From Rhodospirillaceae bacterium (GTDB lineage Bacteria; Pseudomonadota; Alphaproteobacteria; Rhodospirillales; Rhodospirillaceae), in assembly GCA_947476925.1 (NCBI GenBank), contig CANJSF010000017.1, positions 21,796 through 85,795 on the forward strand: a DNA stretch of 64,000 nt, read 5' to 3'. Each line of letters begins with the position of its first letter. The stretch's first letter is position 1. Below, in pieces: positions 1 to 9,326 of this stretch. The notes below the pieces were generated by a model. It searched no databases and had not been told where the DNA came from. It was given only the letters and a program-made list of their open reading frames with translations. The position numbers were made by a program, and so were the translations under genes.

Positions 1-1038
1 CTCGGGCAGCATCGGCACAACGCGATCAGGGAAGTAGGTTGAGTTGCCTCGCTCATAAGCATCGTGATCAAGTGCATCGCCCATTCGCACGTACCACGAC
101 ACATCGGCTATCGCGACCAGCAGGTGCCAGCCGCCTTCGTTGGCAGGGTCGGTGTCGGCCTCAGCCCACACCGCATCGTCGAAGTCGCGCGCGTCTTCGC
201 CGTCGATCGTGATGAGCGGAATGCTGCGTAAATCTGTGCGCGCCCCCAGGGGCGCAGCTTTCGCTTTTCGCGCTTGCTCTTCTGCGGCCTCGGTAAACAC
301 GTGCGGAATTCCATGCGCGTGAATAGCAATCAGGCTGAGGTTGCGGGCGCGCTCCATTTTGCCGTAGCGCTCGAGTACGCGGGCTTGCTGTGGGCCATGA
401 TGGCGCGTGGCCACAATCTCGACAGCGACTAGGTCGCCGTGTTCGGCGTCCATGCTGTCTTTGGCAGCAATGCTCACCTCGTGCCGGTAGCGTCGGTCGA
501 CAGGGCGCAAACGCCCGCCGCCGGCAATGGCTTCATAAATGCCCATCAACCGGCCAGCGCCGGCGGGCATGCGTTTCATCACGCGGGCCTCGTAGGCGTC
601 GTCGCCTGCCGGGGTCAGTTTGGCCAGAACACGATCGCCGATACCGAGTGCGGGCCCGCGCCCGGCTTTATCCAGTATGAGAATCGGGGGCGGCGGGGCT
701 TCGAAACCCCAGTTGACCGGCTTGCCGAATAGATCGCCCTCTTTGTCGACAAAGGCGACCTCGATCACATCGATGGGTGGCAATACGCCGACTTTTTGGA
801 AGCGGCGTTTGTCTTTGGCGATGTCGCCGGGCATCGACATCTTTTTCATCATGGCTTTGAGCGCGATTTTGGCAGGTCCGCGCACATTGAATGCTCGCGC
901 CACTTCGCGCTTGCCCACGGGGCCCTTGGAGGTGCGAATGAATTCGCGGATTTGCTCTTCAGTTGGAAGCGGAGACACCTTTTTCAGGTTGGGCCGCTGG
1001 GGTTTGGGTTGACGCTGACGCGTCTTCGTTTCGTTCAA
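1..1038 (-). CDS. rnr: Ribonuclease R (N-terminal part; runs off the left edge)
   Basis: 3'-5' exoribonuclease of the RNase II/RNB family that degrades structured RNA. On the minus strand a TTG codon at 1036-1038 directly follows an in-frame TAA, with GGAA 7 bases upstream, so I take TTG as the start. No ATG occurs before about codon 60. The frame stays open to base 1. The visible 346 codons show a basic N-terminus, a winged-helix segment (EEQIREFIRTSKGPVGKREVA), cold-shock-like domains, and the beginning of the RNB catalytic domain with the metal-binding run DGEDARDFDDAV, then VAIADVSWYV and GNSTYFPDRVVPMLPE. The rest of RNB and the S1 domain lie outside the window. It sits 166 bases downstream of topA on the same strand, the usual alphaproteobacterial order. 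Confidence 0.93.
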   Translation of the reverse strand, partial: MNETKTRQRQPKPQRPNLKKVSPLPTEEQIREFIRTSKGPVGKREVARAFNVRGPAKIALKAMMKKMSMPGDIAKDKRRFQKVGVLPPIDVIEVAFVDKEGDLFGKPVNWGFEAPPPPILILDKAGRGPALGIGDRVLAKLTPAGDDAYEARVMKRMPAGAGRLMGIYEAIAGGGRLRPVDRRYRHEVSIAAKDSMDAEHGDLVAVEIVATRHHGPQQARVLERYGKMERARNLSLIAIHAHGIPHVFTEAAEEQARKAKAAPLGARTDLRSIPLITIDGEDARDFDDAVWAEADTDPANEGGWHLLVAIADVSWYVRMGDALDHDAYERGNSTYFPDRVVPMLPE

Positions 1039-1204
1039 TTAATTGTTCCGTATGTAAGTAGAAAGAGAAGGTTAGAGTTTGAGTGTAACAGGTTGTTGGC
1101 GCGGCAAAAGGATGCAGCACCATAGCGCCCGGCCCGGTGACATCGGGGATGGACCGAAGGAATTTCGGGCGTTGATGAAAAAAGGCGTAAGAGCGCGGTT
1201 CTTC

Positions 1205-3904
1205 TTAAGCCTGCGCTGATTTACGTGACGACGTGCGCCCGCTGGCGCGGCCTTTAGGTGGGGCTTTGCCTGGGGTTTTGGCGGCTTTTTCAGCCAGAAT
1301 TGTCACCGCAACGTCGATGGTGACAGAGTCTGCTTCCGTACCGCGCGGTAAGGTGGCGCGCACATCACCATGTTGGACGTACGAGCCAAAACGGCCAGCC
1401 CGCAGGCTAATGGTTTTTCCGTCGGCTGGATGTGGGCCCAAAATTTTACCGGCGGTCTTGGCATTGCGCGCTGCGGCACGTTCAGCGCCTTCGGCGAGCA
1501 CGACGACAGCCCGATTAAGCCCAATTTCCAGGACGTTGTCATCGCCCTTCAGTGACTGGAAGCGATCGCCGAGTTTCAGGTAGGGGCCAAAGCGGCCGTT
1601 GCCTGCAAATATGATCTCGCCCGTTTCCGGATGCGCACCCACTTCGCGTGGCAGCGCCAACAACTTCAATGCGGCAGCCAACTCGACAGTGTTTGGATCG
1701 ATGCCCTTGGGGATTGATGCGCGTTTGGGCTTGGGGCCTTTGGGCACAGCTTTCTTGCGTTTTTTCTTCGGTTTGCCCTTCGCGTTCAGCTCCACCACTT
1801 CGGGTTCGGCGGGAACAACGACGGCTGGCGGTGGAGGCGGGGCCTCGTCGCCACCCAACTGCACATAGGGGCCGTAGGGCCCCACGCGCAGCGTCACTTT
1901 CATGCCGGTCACCGGATCAAGGCCAAGTTCCTTCGGACCATTGAGGGCAATCGAACCTTCAGCCGGTTCCGCTGCACCCAACGGTCGGGTGTAACGGCAC
2001 TCGGGGTATTTGCTGCAGCCAATGAATGAACCAAACTTGCCGAACTTCAGTCCAATACGGCCGTCAACGCAAGCCGGGCATTTCCGTGGATTGGTCCCGT
2101 CGGTGCGTTCGGGGAAAAGGTGGGGCTCAAGCGCGGCATCCAGCGCGTCGATCACGGCTGTGCGCGTCAGGTCTTTGGTGCCTTCGACGGCGGCATGGAA
2201 GTCGTGCCAGAACTCGGCCAGGACCTTTTTCCAATCCAGGCTGCCGTTCGAAATCTCATCAAGCTGTTCTTCAAGGTTGGCCGTGAAGTCGTATTCGACG
2301 TAATGCAGGAAGAAGTTTTCCAGGAACGAGATCAGCACCCGTCCGCTGTCTTCAGGCATGAACCGGCGGTTATCCATGCGGCAGTATTTGCGATCTTGCA
2401 GCACCTGGATAATGGAGGCGTAGGTTGACGGGCGACCAATGCCTTGCTCTTCGAGCGCTTTCACTAGGCTTGCTTCGGAAAAGCGCGGCGGTGGCTGGGT
2501 GAAGTGCTGGGCAGGGGTCACTTGTGTCGGCGCAACACCCTGGCCTTCGGTCATGGCCGGTAGGATACGCCCGACGCCTTCTTCTTCGGCTTCGGCTGCG
2601 GTGGCCAGCGAAGGTGCCTCTTCATAGACTTCTAGGAAGCCCTTGAAATTGATCACGGAACCATTGGCGCGCAACTGCACCTTTTGATCGGGTGTGCTGG
2701 CGGTGACAGCAACTTGATCGAGCAGTGCCGCCTCCATTTGGCTGGCAACCGTGCGCTTCCAAATCAGGTCGTAGAGTTTCAGTTGTTCGGCGTTGAGGAA
2801 CGGGGCCATGTCCTTGGGCGTGCGACGCGGATCAGTGGGGCGCACAGCTTCGTGGGCCTCTTGGGCGTTCTTTGCCTTGGAGACATAAACGCGGGCCTCT
2901 TTGGGCAGAAAGTTCTTGCCGTAGGTCTCGCCGATCAGGGCGCGAACCGAGTTGATGGCGTCGCCGTCCATCTGCACGCCGTCGGTACGCATATAAGTGA
3001 TCAAGCCGACGGTCTCGCCGCCGATGTCGACACCTTCATAGAGGCGCTGGGCGATGGTCATGGTCTGGCGGGCCGTAAAATACAGGCGGCGCGAGGCATC
3101 TTGTTGCAAAGTCGAGGTGGTGAATGGCGCGTAGGGGCGGCGCTGCTTGGTCTTCTTATCAACCGTGGTAACGGTGAACTTGCCATTTTCCACCGCGTCG
3201 GCAGCGCGTTTGGCGATGGCTTCGTTATTCAAATCGAATTTATCGAGCTTCTTGCCCTCGAAATGGGTCAGGCGGGCCGTGAAGGGCTCGTCCTTGTCGG
3301 TCTTCATATCAACGTCGACCGACCAGTATTCCTGAGGTTTGAATTTCTCGATTTCAAGCTCGCGGTCGCAGATCATTCGTAATGCGACAGACTGCACGCG
3401 GCCTGCTGACTTCGCACCCGGCAGCTTGCGCCAAAGCACCGGCGAGAGCGTAAAGCCCACGAGATAGTCCAAAGCACGGCGGGCCAGGTAAGCGTTGATG
3501 AGCGGTTGGTCGAGATCGCGGGGATGCGCCATGGCATCCAACACGGCGTTCTTTGTAATGGCGTTAAATGTCACGCGCTTAACGGAAAGGCCTTTCTTGA
3601 TGGCCTTGCGTTTCTTGAGCTCATCCAAAACGTGCCAGGAAATGGCTTCGCCCTCGCGGTCCGGGTCGGTCGCCAGAATCACGCCATCGGAGTCCTTAAC
3701 GGCATCGACGATGGCTTTGAGGTTCTTGGTCGACGCGGGGTCGACCGCCCAATCCATGGCAAAGTCTTCGTTGGGCCGAACCGAGCCGTCTTTGGGCGGC
3801 AGATCGCGAACATGGCCGTACGACGCCAGGACATGATAGCCCTCGCCGAGATATTTATTGATGGTCTTGGCTTTCGCCGGTGACTCAACGATGACGACCT
3901 GCAT
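1205..3904 (-). CDS. topA: DNA topoisomerase I
   Basis: Type IA topoisomerase (899 aa) that relaxes negative supercoils by passing a strand through a transient 5'-phosphotyrosyl break. The TOPRIM domain starts at residue 1 (MQVVIVESPAKAKTI) and carries the acidic motif DPDREGEAISWH at 80-91. Tyr304 in GLITYMRTDG is the catalytic tyrosine. One C4 zinc-finger motif (KCPACVDG to CSKYPECRY) follows the core. The C-terminal third has repeats of the G-R/P-F/Y-G-x-Y-V/L type (GPYGPYVQLG, GRFGPYLKLG, GRFGSYVQHG) separated by a Lys-rich linker, as in alphaproteobacterial TopA. The ATG is preceded by AGGGAAGTAGGG. The gene follows dprA after 120 bases and precedes rnr. Confidence 0.97.
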   Translation of the reverse strand: MQVVIVESPAKAKTINKYLGEGYHVLASYGHVRDLPPKDGSVRPNEDFAMDWAVDPASTKNLKAIVDAVKDSDGVILATDPDREGEAISWHVLDELKKRKAIKKGLSVKRVTFNAITKNAVLDAMAHPRDLDQPLINAYLARRALDYLVGFTLSPVLWRKLPGAKSAGRVQSVALRMICDRELEIEKFKPQEYWSVDVDMKTDKDEPFTARLTHFEGKKLDKFDLNNEAIAKRAADAVENGKFTVTTVDKKTKQRRPYAPFTTSTLQQDASRRLYFTARQTMTIAQRLYEGVDIGGETVGLITYMRTDGVQMDGDAINSVRALIGETYGKNFLPKEARVYVSKAKNAQEAHEAVRPTDPRRTPKDMAPFLNAEQLKLYDLIWKRTVASQMEAALLDQVAVTASTPDQKVQLRANGSVINFKGFLEVYEEAPSLATAAEAEEEGVGRILPAMTEGQGVAPTQVTPAQHFTQPPPRFSEASLVKALEEQGIGRPSTYASIIQVLQDRKYCRMDNRRFMPEDSGRVLISFLENFFLHYVEYDFTANLEEQLDEISNGSLDWKKVLAEFWHDFHAAVEGTKDLTRTAVIDALDAALEPHLFPERTDGTNPRKCPACVDGRIGLKFGKFGSFIGCSKYPECRYTRPLGAAEPAEGSIALNGPKELGLDPVTGMKVTLRVGPYGPYVQLGGDEAPPPPPAVVVPAEPEVVELNAKGKPKKKRKKAVPKGPKPKRASIPKGIDPNTVELAAALKLLALPREVGAHPETGEIIFAGNGRFGPYLKLGDRFQSLKGDDNVLEIGLNRAVVVLAEGAERAAARNAKTAGKILGPHPADGKTISLRAGRFGSYVQHGDVRATLPRGTEADSVTIDVAVTILAEKAAKTPGKAPPKGRASGRTSSRKSAQA

Positions 3905-4024
3905 CGGACGCCCTACTTCCCTGGACTCAGACGGTTTCTTATGTGGCGTCGGCTTTATTTAGGTACCACCCGGCACCCCACCGAACGCGCTTTTGATCGT
4001 GGTAACTCGGAAAAGTTAATAAAT

Positions 4025-5147
4025 TCAAACCTTTCCAATTCGCGCCACGCGGTTACCCGGATAACGCTCCACAGTTCCTTCAAGTTCCATCTCAAGTATG
4101 AGGGTGGTTAATGAAGGCGCGGACACTTGGCATTGGCGCACCAGTTCGTCAACCGCGACTGGTGTGGGACCAAGCGCCTGAAGGATCTGATTTTTAAGGG
4201 TGTCCGCATCAATATATTCATATATTTCAGTATATTGTGACTCTGAGTTGTCGATTGACTTTAATATTGAATCTTTTTTCTCTGGCCGTCCCAGAACCTC
4301 CAGAACGTCCTCAACCGAGCGTACCAAAACTGCTCCGTCGCGAATCAGGCTATTGGGACCTTCCGACCGGGGATCGAGCGGCGAGCCCGGTACGGCCAAG
4401 ACCTCTCGGCCTTGGTCGAGGGCCTGCCGTGCGGTTATCAACGATCCCGATTTCAGAGTGGCTTCGACGATAATCACCCCTTTGCTGAGGCCGGAAATGA
4501 TTCGGTTGCGGCGGGGGAAATGCCCCGCTTGGGGGCTCGGTGCCGGGCTTGAGTTCCGAAACCACGGCGCCTGACTTGATGATTTTCTGATAGATCGCAC
4601 GGTGTTCGGGCGGGTAAACCACATCAACACCTGAGGCCAACACCGCGACGGTGGTGCCTTGGGCCAAAGCACCTTCGTGGGCCGCACCGTCAATACCGCG
4701 CGCCAAACCCGAAACCACCGCGTAACCGGCGTCGGCCAGATCGTGGCTGAGTTTCTTGGCGAACTTCTTACCGTTGAGGCTGGCGTTGCGCGCGCCGACA
4801 ACCCCAACGCAAGGGCGATGAAGCACGCCGGCATCGCCTATTACCCATAGCACCGGTGGGGCATCGTCGACTTGCCGCAATTGAGAGGGGTAGGTGGCTT
4901 CGCACGACGGGATCGGCGTTATGCCGTCACGCGATGCGATCAGCAATTCGCGCTCAATCTGGTCAGCCGACGGCACTGTGTAAGTTTTACTTGAACTGGC
5001 CAAAGCCGAGAGCGCGCCTTGGGCCGAGCCATGCTTATTGAGAAGTTGCTTGAAGCTGATGGGTCCAATGCCATCGGTGCCGATCAGGCGCAGCCAGTCG
5101 ATCAATTCATCGCGGCTCAGGGTTTTCTGCGGAGCGTCCGTACTCAA
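4025..5147 (-). pseudogene. dprA: DNA-processing protein DprA, interrupted by an apparent +1 frameshift
   Basis: DprA loads RecA onto incoming single-stranded DNA during transformation. The N-terminal part (SAM-like region, then a Rossmann domain with GVVGARNAS and SGLARGIDGAAH) is read from a TTG start at 5147 that overlaps the plsY stop (TTGA). After SGAFP the frame loses homology. The expected continuation RRNRIISGLSKGVIIVEA and a C-terminal winged helix (about KNQILQALGPTPVAVDELV) are read in the -1 frame down to a stop at 4025. Removing one base from the G5 run at 4513-4517 (C5 on the coding strand) restores a normal product of about 373 aa. No other damage is visible, so a sequencing or assembly error is as likely as a real mutation. 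The linker before the winged helix is unusually A/T-rich. Confidence 0.88.
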
Positions 5148-5767
5148 GCAGACTTCGTCCCGCCAATTTTGGGTTCGGTGCCTTTAATCAGGCGCACGAT
5201 GTTGGCGTGGTGGCGGGCCCAGCCCATAATGGCCAGTATTAGAAACGCCACCGCCGCATTTGGATAGCCGAGTATGTATGCGGCGATGGGCGACACGGCA
5301 AAAGCGGTGAGCCCGGAAAGCGACGAAATCCGAAAGATCGCCGCCATCGCCAGCCATGTGGCGCACGCCATGCCACCGGCCACCGGCACGGCGACCAGCA
5401 TGAAGCCGAAGGTGGTGGCCACGCCTTTACCGCCTTTGAACTTAAGCCACACCGGGAAGTTATGGCCGATGACGGCACTAACGCCTGCGATCAGCGCCAG
5501 GATCTCTGTGGCTGCGCCCTCGGCAATTAGGCGCACGACCACCACGGCAATCGCTCCTTTGCCGCCATCGAGCAGCATGGTCGCCAGCGCTAAGTCTTTG
5601 CGCCCGGTTCGTAGAACATTGGTGGCGCCAATGCTGCCCGAGCCGATGGCCCGAATATCGCCCAGCCCGGCCATGCGGGTGAGGACCAAACCGAACGGAA
5701 TCGAGCCAAAGGCATAACCCACCAAGGCAGCTAGCAGGGCGGCTGCGAGCGAAATATCACTGGGCAT
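5144..5767 (-). CDS. plsY: Acyl-phosphate:glycerol-3-phosphate acyltransferase PlsY
   Basis: Integral membrane enzyme (207 aa) that transfers the acyl group from acyl-phosphate to sn-glycerol-3-phosphate, the first step of phosphatidic acid synthesis. The three family motifs are visible: YAFGSIPFGLVLTR near the N-terminus, GSGSIGATNVLRTGRK, and FPVWLKFKGGKGVATTFG, separated by hydrophobic membrane segments. Length is typical. The start (ATG at 5767) lies 11 bases inside the end of the dihydroorotase-like gene, and the stop overlaps the dprA start by 4 bases, so translation of the three genes is probably coupled. Confidence 0.96.
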   Translation of the reverse strand: MPSDISLAAALLAALVGYAFGSIPFGLVLTRMAGLGDIRAIGSGSIGATNVLRTGRKDLALATMLLDGGKGAIAVVVVRLIAEGAATEILALIAGVSAVIGHNFPVWLKFKGGKGVATTFGFMLVAVPVAGGMACATWLAMAAIFRISSLSGLTAFAVSPIAAYILGYPNAAVAFLILAIMGWARHHANIVRLIKGTEPKIGGTKSA

Positions 5768-7058
5768 TGAACACGCTGCGTCCGTCGATCACGGTGCGCA
5801 AAACTTTGCCTTGCACGGGCTGGCCGTCGAACGGCGAGTTTTTGGATTTCGACCGAAACTCGTCGGCCACAACTTTCCAGCCGCGGTCGGCGTCGAAAAT
5901 GACCAGGTCAGCTTTTTTACCTTTGGCTAAACGCCCGGCATCAAGGCCCAGCAACGTGGCAGGTTCAATGGTCAGGCGGCGGAGCACGTCGATGAGCTGC
6001 ATATCAGCGCTGTGGTGCAGGCCAATCGACACAGCCAGCAGGGTTTCAAGCCCGCTGCCGCCAAAGGCAGCCTGGGCAAAGGGCAGGCGTTTGGAGTCCT
6101 GGTCGTGCGGTGCATGGTCAGACGCGATGCAATCGATGATCCCAGAGCGCAAGCCTTCAACAATGGCTTCGCGGTCTTCCTCGGTGCGCAAGGGCGGCGA
6201 GAGTTTGGCAAAGGTGCGGTAATCGCCCACGGCCATTTCATTCAGCGCAAAGTAGAAGGGCGCCGTGTCGCAGGTGACGTTCAGGCCACGAGCTTTTGCC
6301 CGTGCGATAATCTCGACGCTCTCGGCCGTTGAAATGTGGGCGGCGTGGTAACGCGCCCCGGTCATGGCTACCAAGCGCAAATCGCGTTCCAGCATGATGA
6401 TCTCGGCCTCGCGCGGTATTCCGCTCAGTCCCATGCGGGTGGAGATCTCCCCGGTATTCATTACCCCATTGGCCAGCGAGGGTTCTTCGGGGTGCTGAAT
6501 GACGAGAAAGTTGAAGGTGGCCGCATATGCCAACGCGCGGCGCAGCACTTGGGCATCGGCTATCGCTTTTGTCGCGTCCGTAAAGCCCAGCGCACCCGCT
6601 TCGGCCAGCAGGCCCATCTCGGCCAGTTCTTTGCCTTGCAGGCCCTTGGTGGCAGCGCCGTAAACATAAACCTTCGTCAGTGCTTGCTTGCGGGCGCGGC
6701 GGGCGACGTATTCAACCGTGGCTTCGTCGTCGATAATGGGGTTGGTGTTGGGCAGGCCGACCATGGTGGTGACCCCGCCGGCCACAGCAGCTTCGCACCC
6801 GCTTTTCAGGCTCTCTTTGTGCTCCTCGCCCGGCTCGCGTAATTGAACGCGCATGTCGACCAAGCCCGGCGCCAAAATCTGCCCGCCGCAGTCGATGACC
6901 TGAACATCCGTCGGCGCACGACCTTCAAACAATTTGCGCCCCACATCGGCGATTTCCTCGCCGATCGTGAGCAGTTCGCCAGGCCCATCAAATCCGGTGG
7001 CCGGGTCGATGATGCGGGCGTTGACGTAGGCGACTTTGCCGGGTGTGGCCACGCTCAT
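5757..7058 (-). CDS. pyrC: Dihydroorotase-like protein, probably non-catalytic partner of aspartate carbamoyltransferase
   Basis: 433 aa, class I dihydroorotase fold (amidohydrolase TIM barrel) with clear family segments: [43 protein letters not shown] and [15 protein letters not shown]. The first metal-binding signature, normally D-x-H-x-H in front of LREPG, reads DMRVQL (68-73), so His70 and His72 positions are Arg and Gln. The later T-P-H-H position reads TAPFYF. A metal centre of the usual kind therefore cannot form. From memory, the pyrB-adjacent rhizobial homologue has the same loss, and inactive PyrC-type subunits are known to assemble with ATCase in other bacteria. I infer a structural role, with the catalytic enzyme encoded elsewhere. 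It overlaps pyrB by 4 bases and plsY by 11. Confidence 0.88.
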   Translation of the reverse strand: MSVATPGKVAYVNARIIDPATGFDGPGELLTIGEEIADVGRKLFEGRAPTDVQVIDCGGQILAPGLVDMRVQLREPGEEHKESLKSGCEAAVAGGVTTMVGLPNTNPIIDDEATVEYVARRARKQALTKVYVYGAATKGLQGKELAEMGLLAEAGALGFTDATKAIADAQVLRRALAYAATFNFLVIQHPEEPSLANGVMNTGEISTRMGLSGIPREAEIIMLERDLRLVAMTGARYHAAHISTAESVEIIARAKARGLNVTCDTAPFYFALNEMAVGDYRTFAKLSPPLRTEEDREAIVEGLRSGIIDCIASDHAPHDQDSKRLPFAQAAFGGSGLETLLAVSIGLHHSADMQLIDVLRRLTIEPATLLGLDAGRLAKGKKADLVIFDADRGWKVVADEFRSKSKNSPFDGQPVQGKVLRTVIDGRSVFNAQ

Positions 7059-8017
7059 GTGGCACCTCCGGTTTGGGCATGTAACGCATTGTTCTGAGAG
7101 AGAATTTCAAGAACGGCCATGCGCACGGCCACGCCGAGTTCGACTTGTTCGCGGATAGCGCTGCGCTCGAAGTCATCGGCCACGTCGCTGTCAATCTCGG
7201 TGCCCCGATTCATGGGGCCCGGATGCATAATCAGTGCGTCTGGCTTGGCTTGCGACAGCTTGGCGCGGTCGAGGCCAAAGAAGCGGAAATACTCGCGCAC
7301 CGAGGGGATAAAACTGCCCTTCATGCGTTCGTGCTGCACCCGCAGCATCATCACGATATCGGCGTCTTTCAGGCCCTTGGACATGTCGGTGAACACTTCG
7401 ACGCCCAGCCGATCGATGCCCGAGGGAATGAGTGTGCGCGGGGCAATGATGCGCACCCGCGCGCCCATGGTCAGCAGCAAATAGAAGTTCGAGCGCGCCA
7501 CCCGGCTGTGCAGCACATCGCCACAGATGGCCACCACCAACCCATTCAGCTTGCCCTTGCGCCGCCGAATGGTGAGCGCATCCAATAGGGCTTGCGTAGG
7601 GTGCTCGTGGCTGCCGTCACCACCGTTCACCACACCGCAGTTGACCTTATCGGCCAGCAGCTTCACGGCCCCTGAGTCGGAATGGCGTACGGCCAGAACG
7701 TCGGGGTGCATGGCATTCAGCGTTACGGCGGTGTCGATCAGCGTTTCGCCCTTGGTCACCGAGCTGGTCTCGACCTGCATGTTGATCACATGGGCCCCTA
7801 ACCGCAGGCCCGCCAGTTCGAAGGATGTGCGGGTGCGGGTGGAGTTCTCGAAAAACAAGTTGATGACCGTGCGGCCCTTCAAGGCCTCGGTGGTTTTGTG
7901 TTCACCCCGATTGAGCGCGATGTAGCGCTCGGAACAATCCAGCAGATGATTGATTTCGATAGGAGTGAGGCCTTCAATGCCCAAGAGATGACGGTGGGGG
8001 AAGACCGGGTCACGCAT
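7055..8017 (-). CDS. pyrB: Aspartate carbamoyltransferase catalytic subunit
   Basis: Catalyses carbamoyl phosphate + L-aspartate to N-carbamoyl-L-aspartate in de novo pyrimidine synthesis (320 aa, normal length). The carbamoyl-phosphate loop [11 protein letters not shown] (residues 57-67), [18 protein letters not shown] and the aspartate-domain motif [13 protein letters not shown] are all intact. The ATG start at 8017 is followed by [16 protein letters not shown], the usual N-terminus. It is the first gene of the run ending with topA/rnr and overlaps the dihydroorotase-like gene by ATGA, which fits co-assembly of the two products. No pyrI-like regulatory gene is present. Confidence 0.97.
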   Translation of the reverse strand: MRDPVFPHRHLLGIEGLTPIEINHLLDCSERYIALNRGEHKTTEALKGRTVINLFFENSTRTRTSFELAGLRLGAHVINMQVETSSVTKGETLIDTAVTLNAMHPDVLAVRHSDSGAVKLLADKVNCGVVNGGDGSHEHPTQALLDALTIRRRKGKLNGLVVAICGDVLHSRVARSNFYLLLTMGARVRIIAPRTLIPSGIDRLGVEVFTDMSKGLKDADIVMMLRVQHERMKGSFIPSVREYFRFFGLDRAKLSQAKPDALIMHPGPMNRGTEIDSDVADDFERSAIREQVELGVAVRMAVLEILSQNNALHAQTGGAT

Positions 8018-8199
8018 AAAGCGGGACCATAGGCACCGTGTGGGGTGTGGTCAAGCCGGTATGGTTCGACCCGCGCGGCCTGATAAATTGATATTTACAG
8101 GCTATACCGGCCGCCCGTTGGACAAAAATGTGAGTTTCGTGGAGGGCCGGGATTGTGGGAGTTTGACCGCCCTGCGTGATTGCGCCACCCCCAAAACAA

Positions 8200-8225
8200 A
8201 AGGCCCCGCATTTCTGCGGGGCCTT
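8200..8225 (-). terminator. Rho-independent terminator downstream of the PEP-CTERM gene
   Basis: Perfect 11-bp inverted repeat AAGGCCCCGCA / TGCGGGGCCTT with a 4-base loop (TTTC on the plus strand). Read on the minus strand it is followed by TTTTGTTTT. It lies 28 bases past the stop codon of the PEP-CTERM gene, the right place and orientation to end that transcript. Confidence 0.88.
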
Positions 8226-8253
8226 GAAGCTGTATCGAGATATCTGAGTTAGG

Positions 8254-9051
8254 TTAGGCGGCGACGCGATTGCGGCGGAAACCGCCGATGCCGAGCAAGC
8301 CTAAGCCCAACAGCGCCATCGCGCCTGGCGTGGGCACGCTGCCGAACGCAAAGTTATCGACTTCAAGTGCGCGTTGGTCGCTGTAGAACGTGATAGAATT
8401 GATGGTCGCGCCGCGCGAAAAGAAATCGACGAACACGTTGCTGTTGGTCGTGAATTGTCCGCCAGAGGCAACGGCCGAAAGTGCCGACGCAATCATCGTG
8501 CCGTTGAAGTTGACGACCGATGAGTCTGAGAGCGTAAAGTTAATGTGGTTGTAGGTATCGACCGAGCCGAAATACATGCCGAAATAGTTCGCCTGAGTTG
8601 TCAGGCCGGTCAAATTCAGCGTCAGGCGGTTGCCGAGGTTTTGGGTAATCCCAGGGATCACCAGATAAGGCGTGCTGTCGGCCCAGGGGTCGCCGCTTTG
8701 GCCGCTCAAACGGCCGCGCACGATGTCGCCGGCGCTCATGGCCGAATGCGAGAAGCTAATGCTGCCAAAACCGCCACCCAAATTGTAGGCCGACGTGGGG
8801 ATGGCACCGTAGTTGACAAAGTTGGCATCGGGGCCTGCACCGGGGCAAGGCGTGTAGGCCGTCGACCCGTTAATGCCGTCGAAATTGAATTCTTTCACCG
8901 TGCTGCTCAGCAACGTGCTGTGGCTGCCCGTTCCGCAATTTACCCCGCCATTCAGGTTCCCCAACTGACCACCGATTGTAATGGTTCCGGCGTTGGCGAC
9001 ACCCGAAACCAGGGCGGCTAGGGCGACAAAAAGCACTGAGGTACGGGTCAT
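8254..9051 (-). CDS. PEP-CTERM sorting-domain secreted protein
   Basis: 265 aa, exported. An N-terminal signal peptide (cut near SGVANA) leads into a Gly/Ser/Thr/Asn-rich beta-type region with no enzyme motif I recognise. The last 27 residues form a PEP-CTERM-type tail: VPTPG, a hydrophobic helix (AMALLGLGLLGIGG), then the basic end FRRNRVAA. Such tails are recognised by an exosortase, so an EpsH-type exosortase should be encoded elsewhere in this genome. Cys35 and the Cys near residue 69 may form a disulfide. The gene is monocistronic, with its own terminator at 8200-8225 and an A/T-rich 275-base region upstream. The biological role is unknown; extracellular matrix or surface adhesion is typical of the class. 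Confidence 0.82.
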   Translation of the reverse strand: MTRTSVLFVALAALVSGVANAGTITIGGQLGNLNGGVNCGTGSHSTLLSSTVKEFNFDGINGSTAYTPCPGAGPDANFVNYGAIPTSAYNLGGGFGSISFSHSAMSAGDIVRGRLSGQSGDPWADSTPYLVIPGITQNLGNRLTLNLTGLTTQANYFGMYFGSVDTYNHINFTLSDSSVVNFNGTMIASALSAVASGGQFTTNSNVFVDFFSRGATINSITFYSDQRALEVDNFAFGSVPTPGAMALLGLGLLGIGGFRRNRVAA

Positions 9052-9326
9052 ATTGGCTTTCTAAACAACAACTCGATGAACGATACGCGTAAAAGTAGTA
9101 ATTCTTATGGCAACCCTTTCATGAATGCAATCCAAGAAGCGAGCAGTTTTACTGCTCAAAGGTATGGGGAGCCCCCGGTGATCAGGTCATGCAATCAAAG
9201 ATAAAAGCATGACAAGCCATTGAAAAATATAATATTATGTCGGGTGAAGGTCGTAGGGGCAGGCTTGATGCCATAAAAAATATATGGTTTTTCGAGCGCC
9301 CCCGCAGTCAGGGGCGGCTACCAGCT

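Noticed and set aside
2684..3382. Long plus-strand frame (232 codons) opposite topA
   Set aside because: It is fully antisense to a convincing TopA reading and has no recognisable domain.
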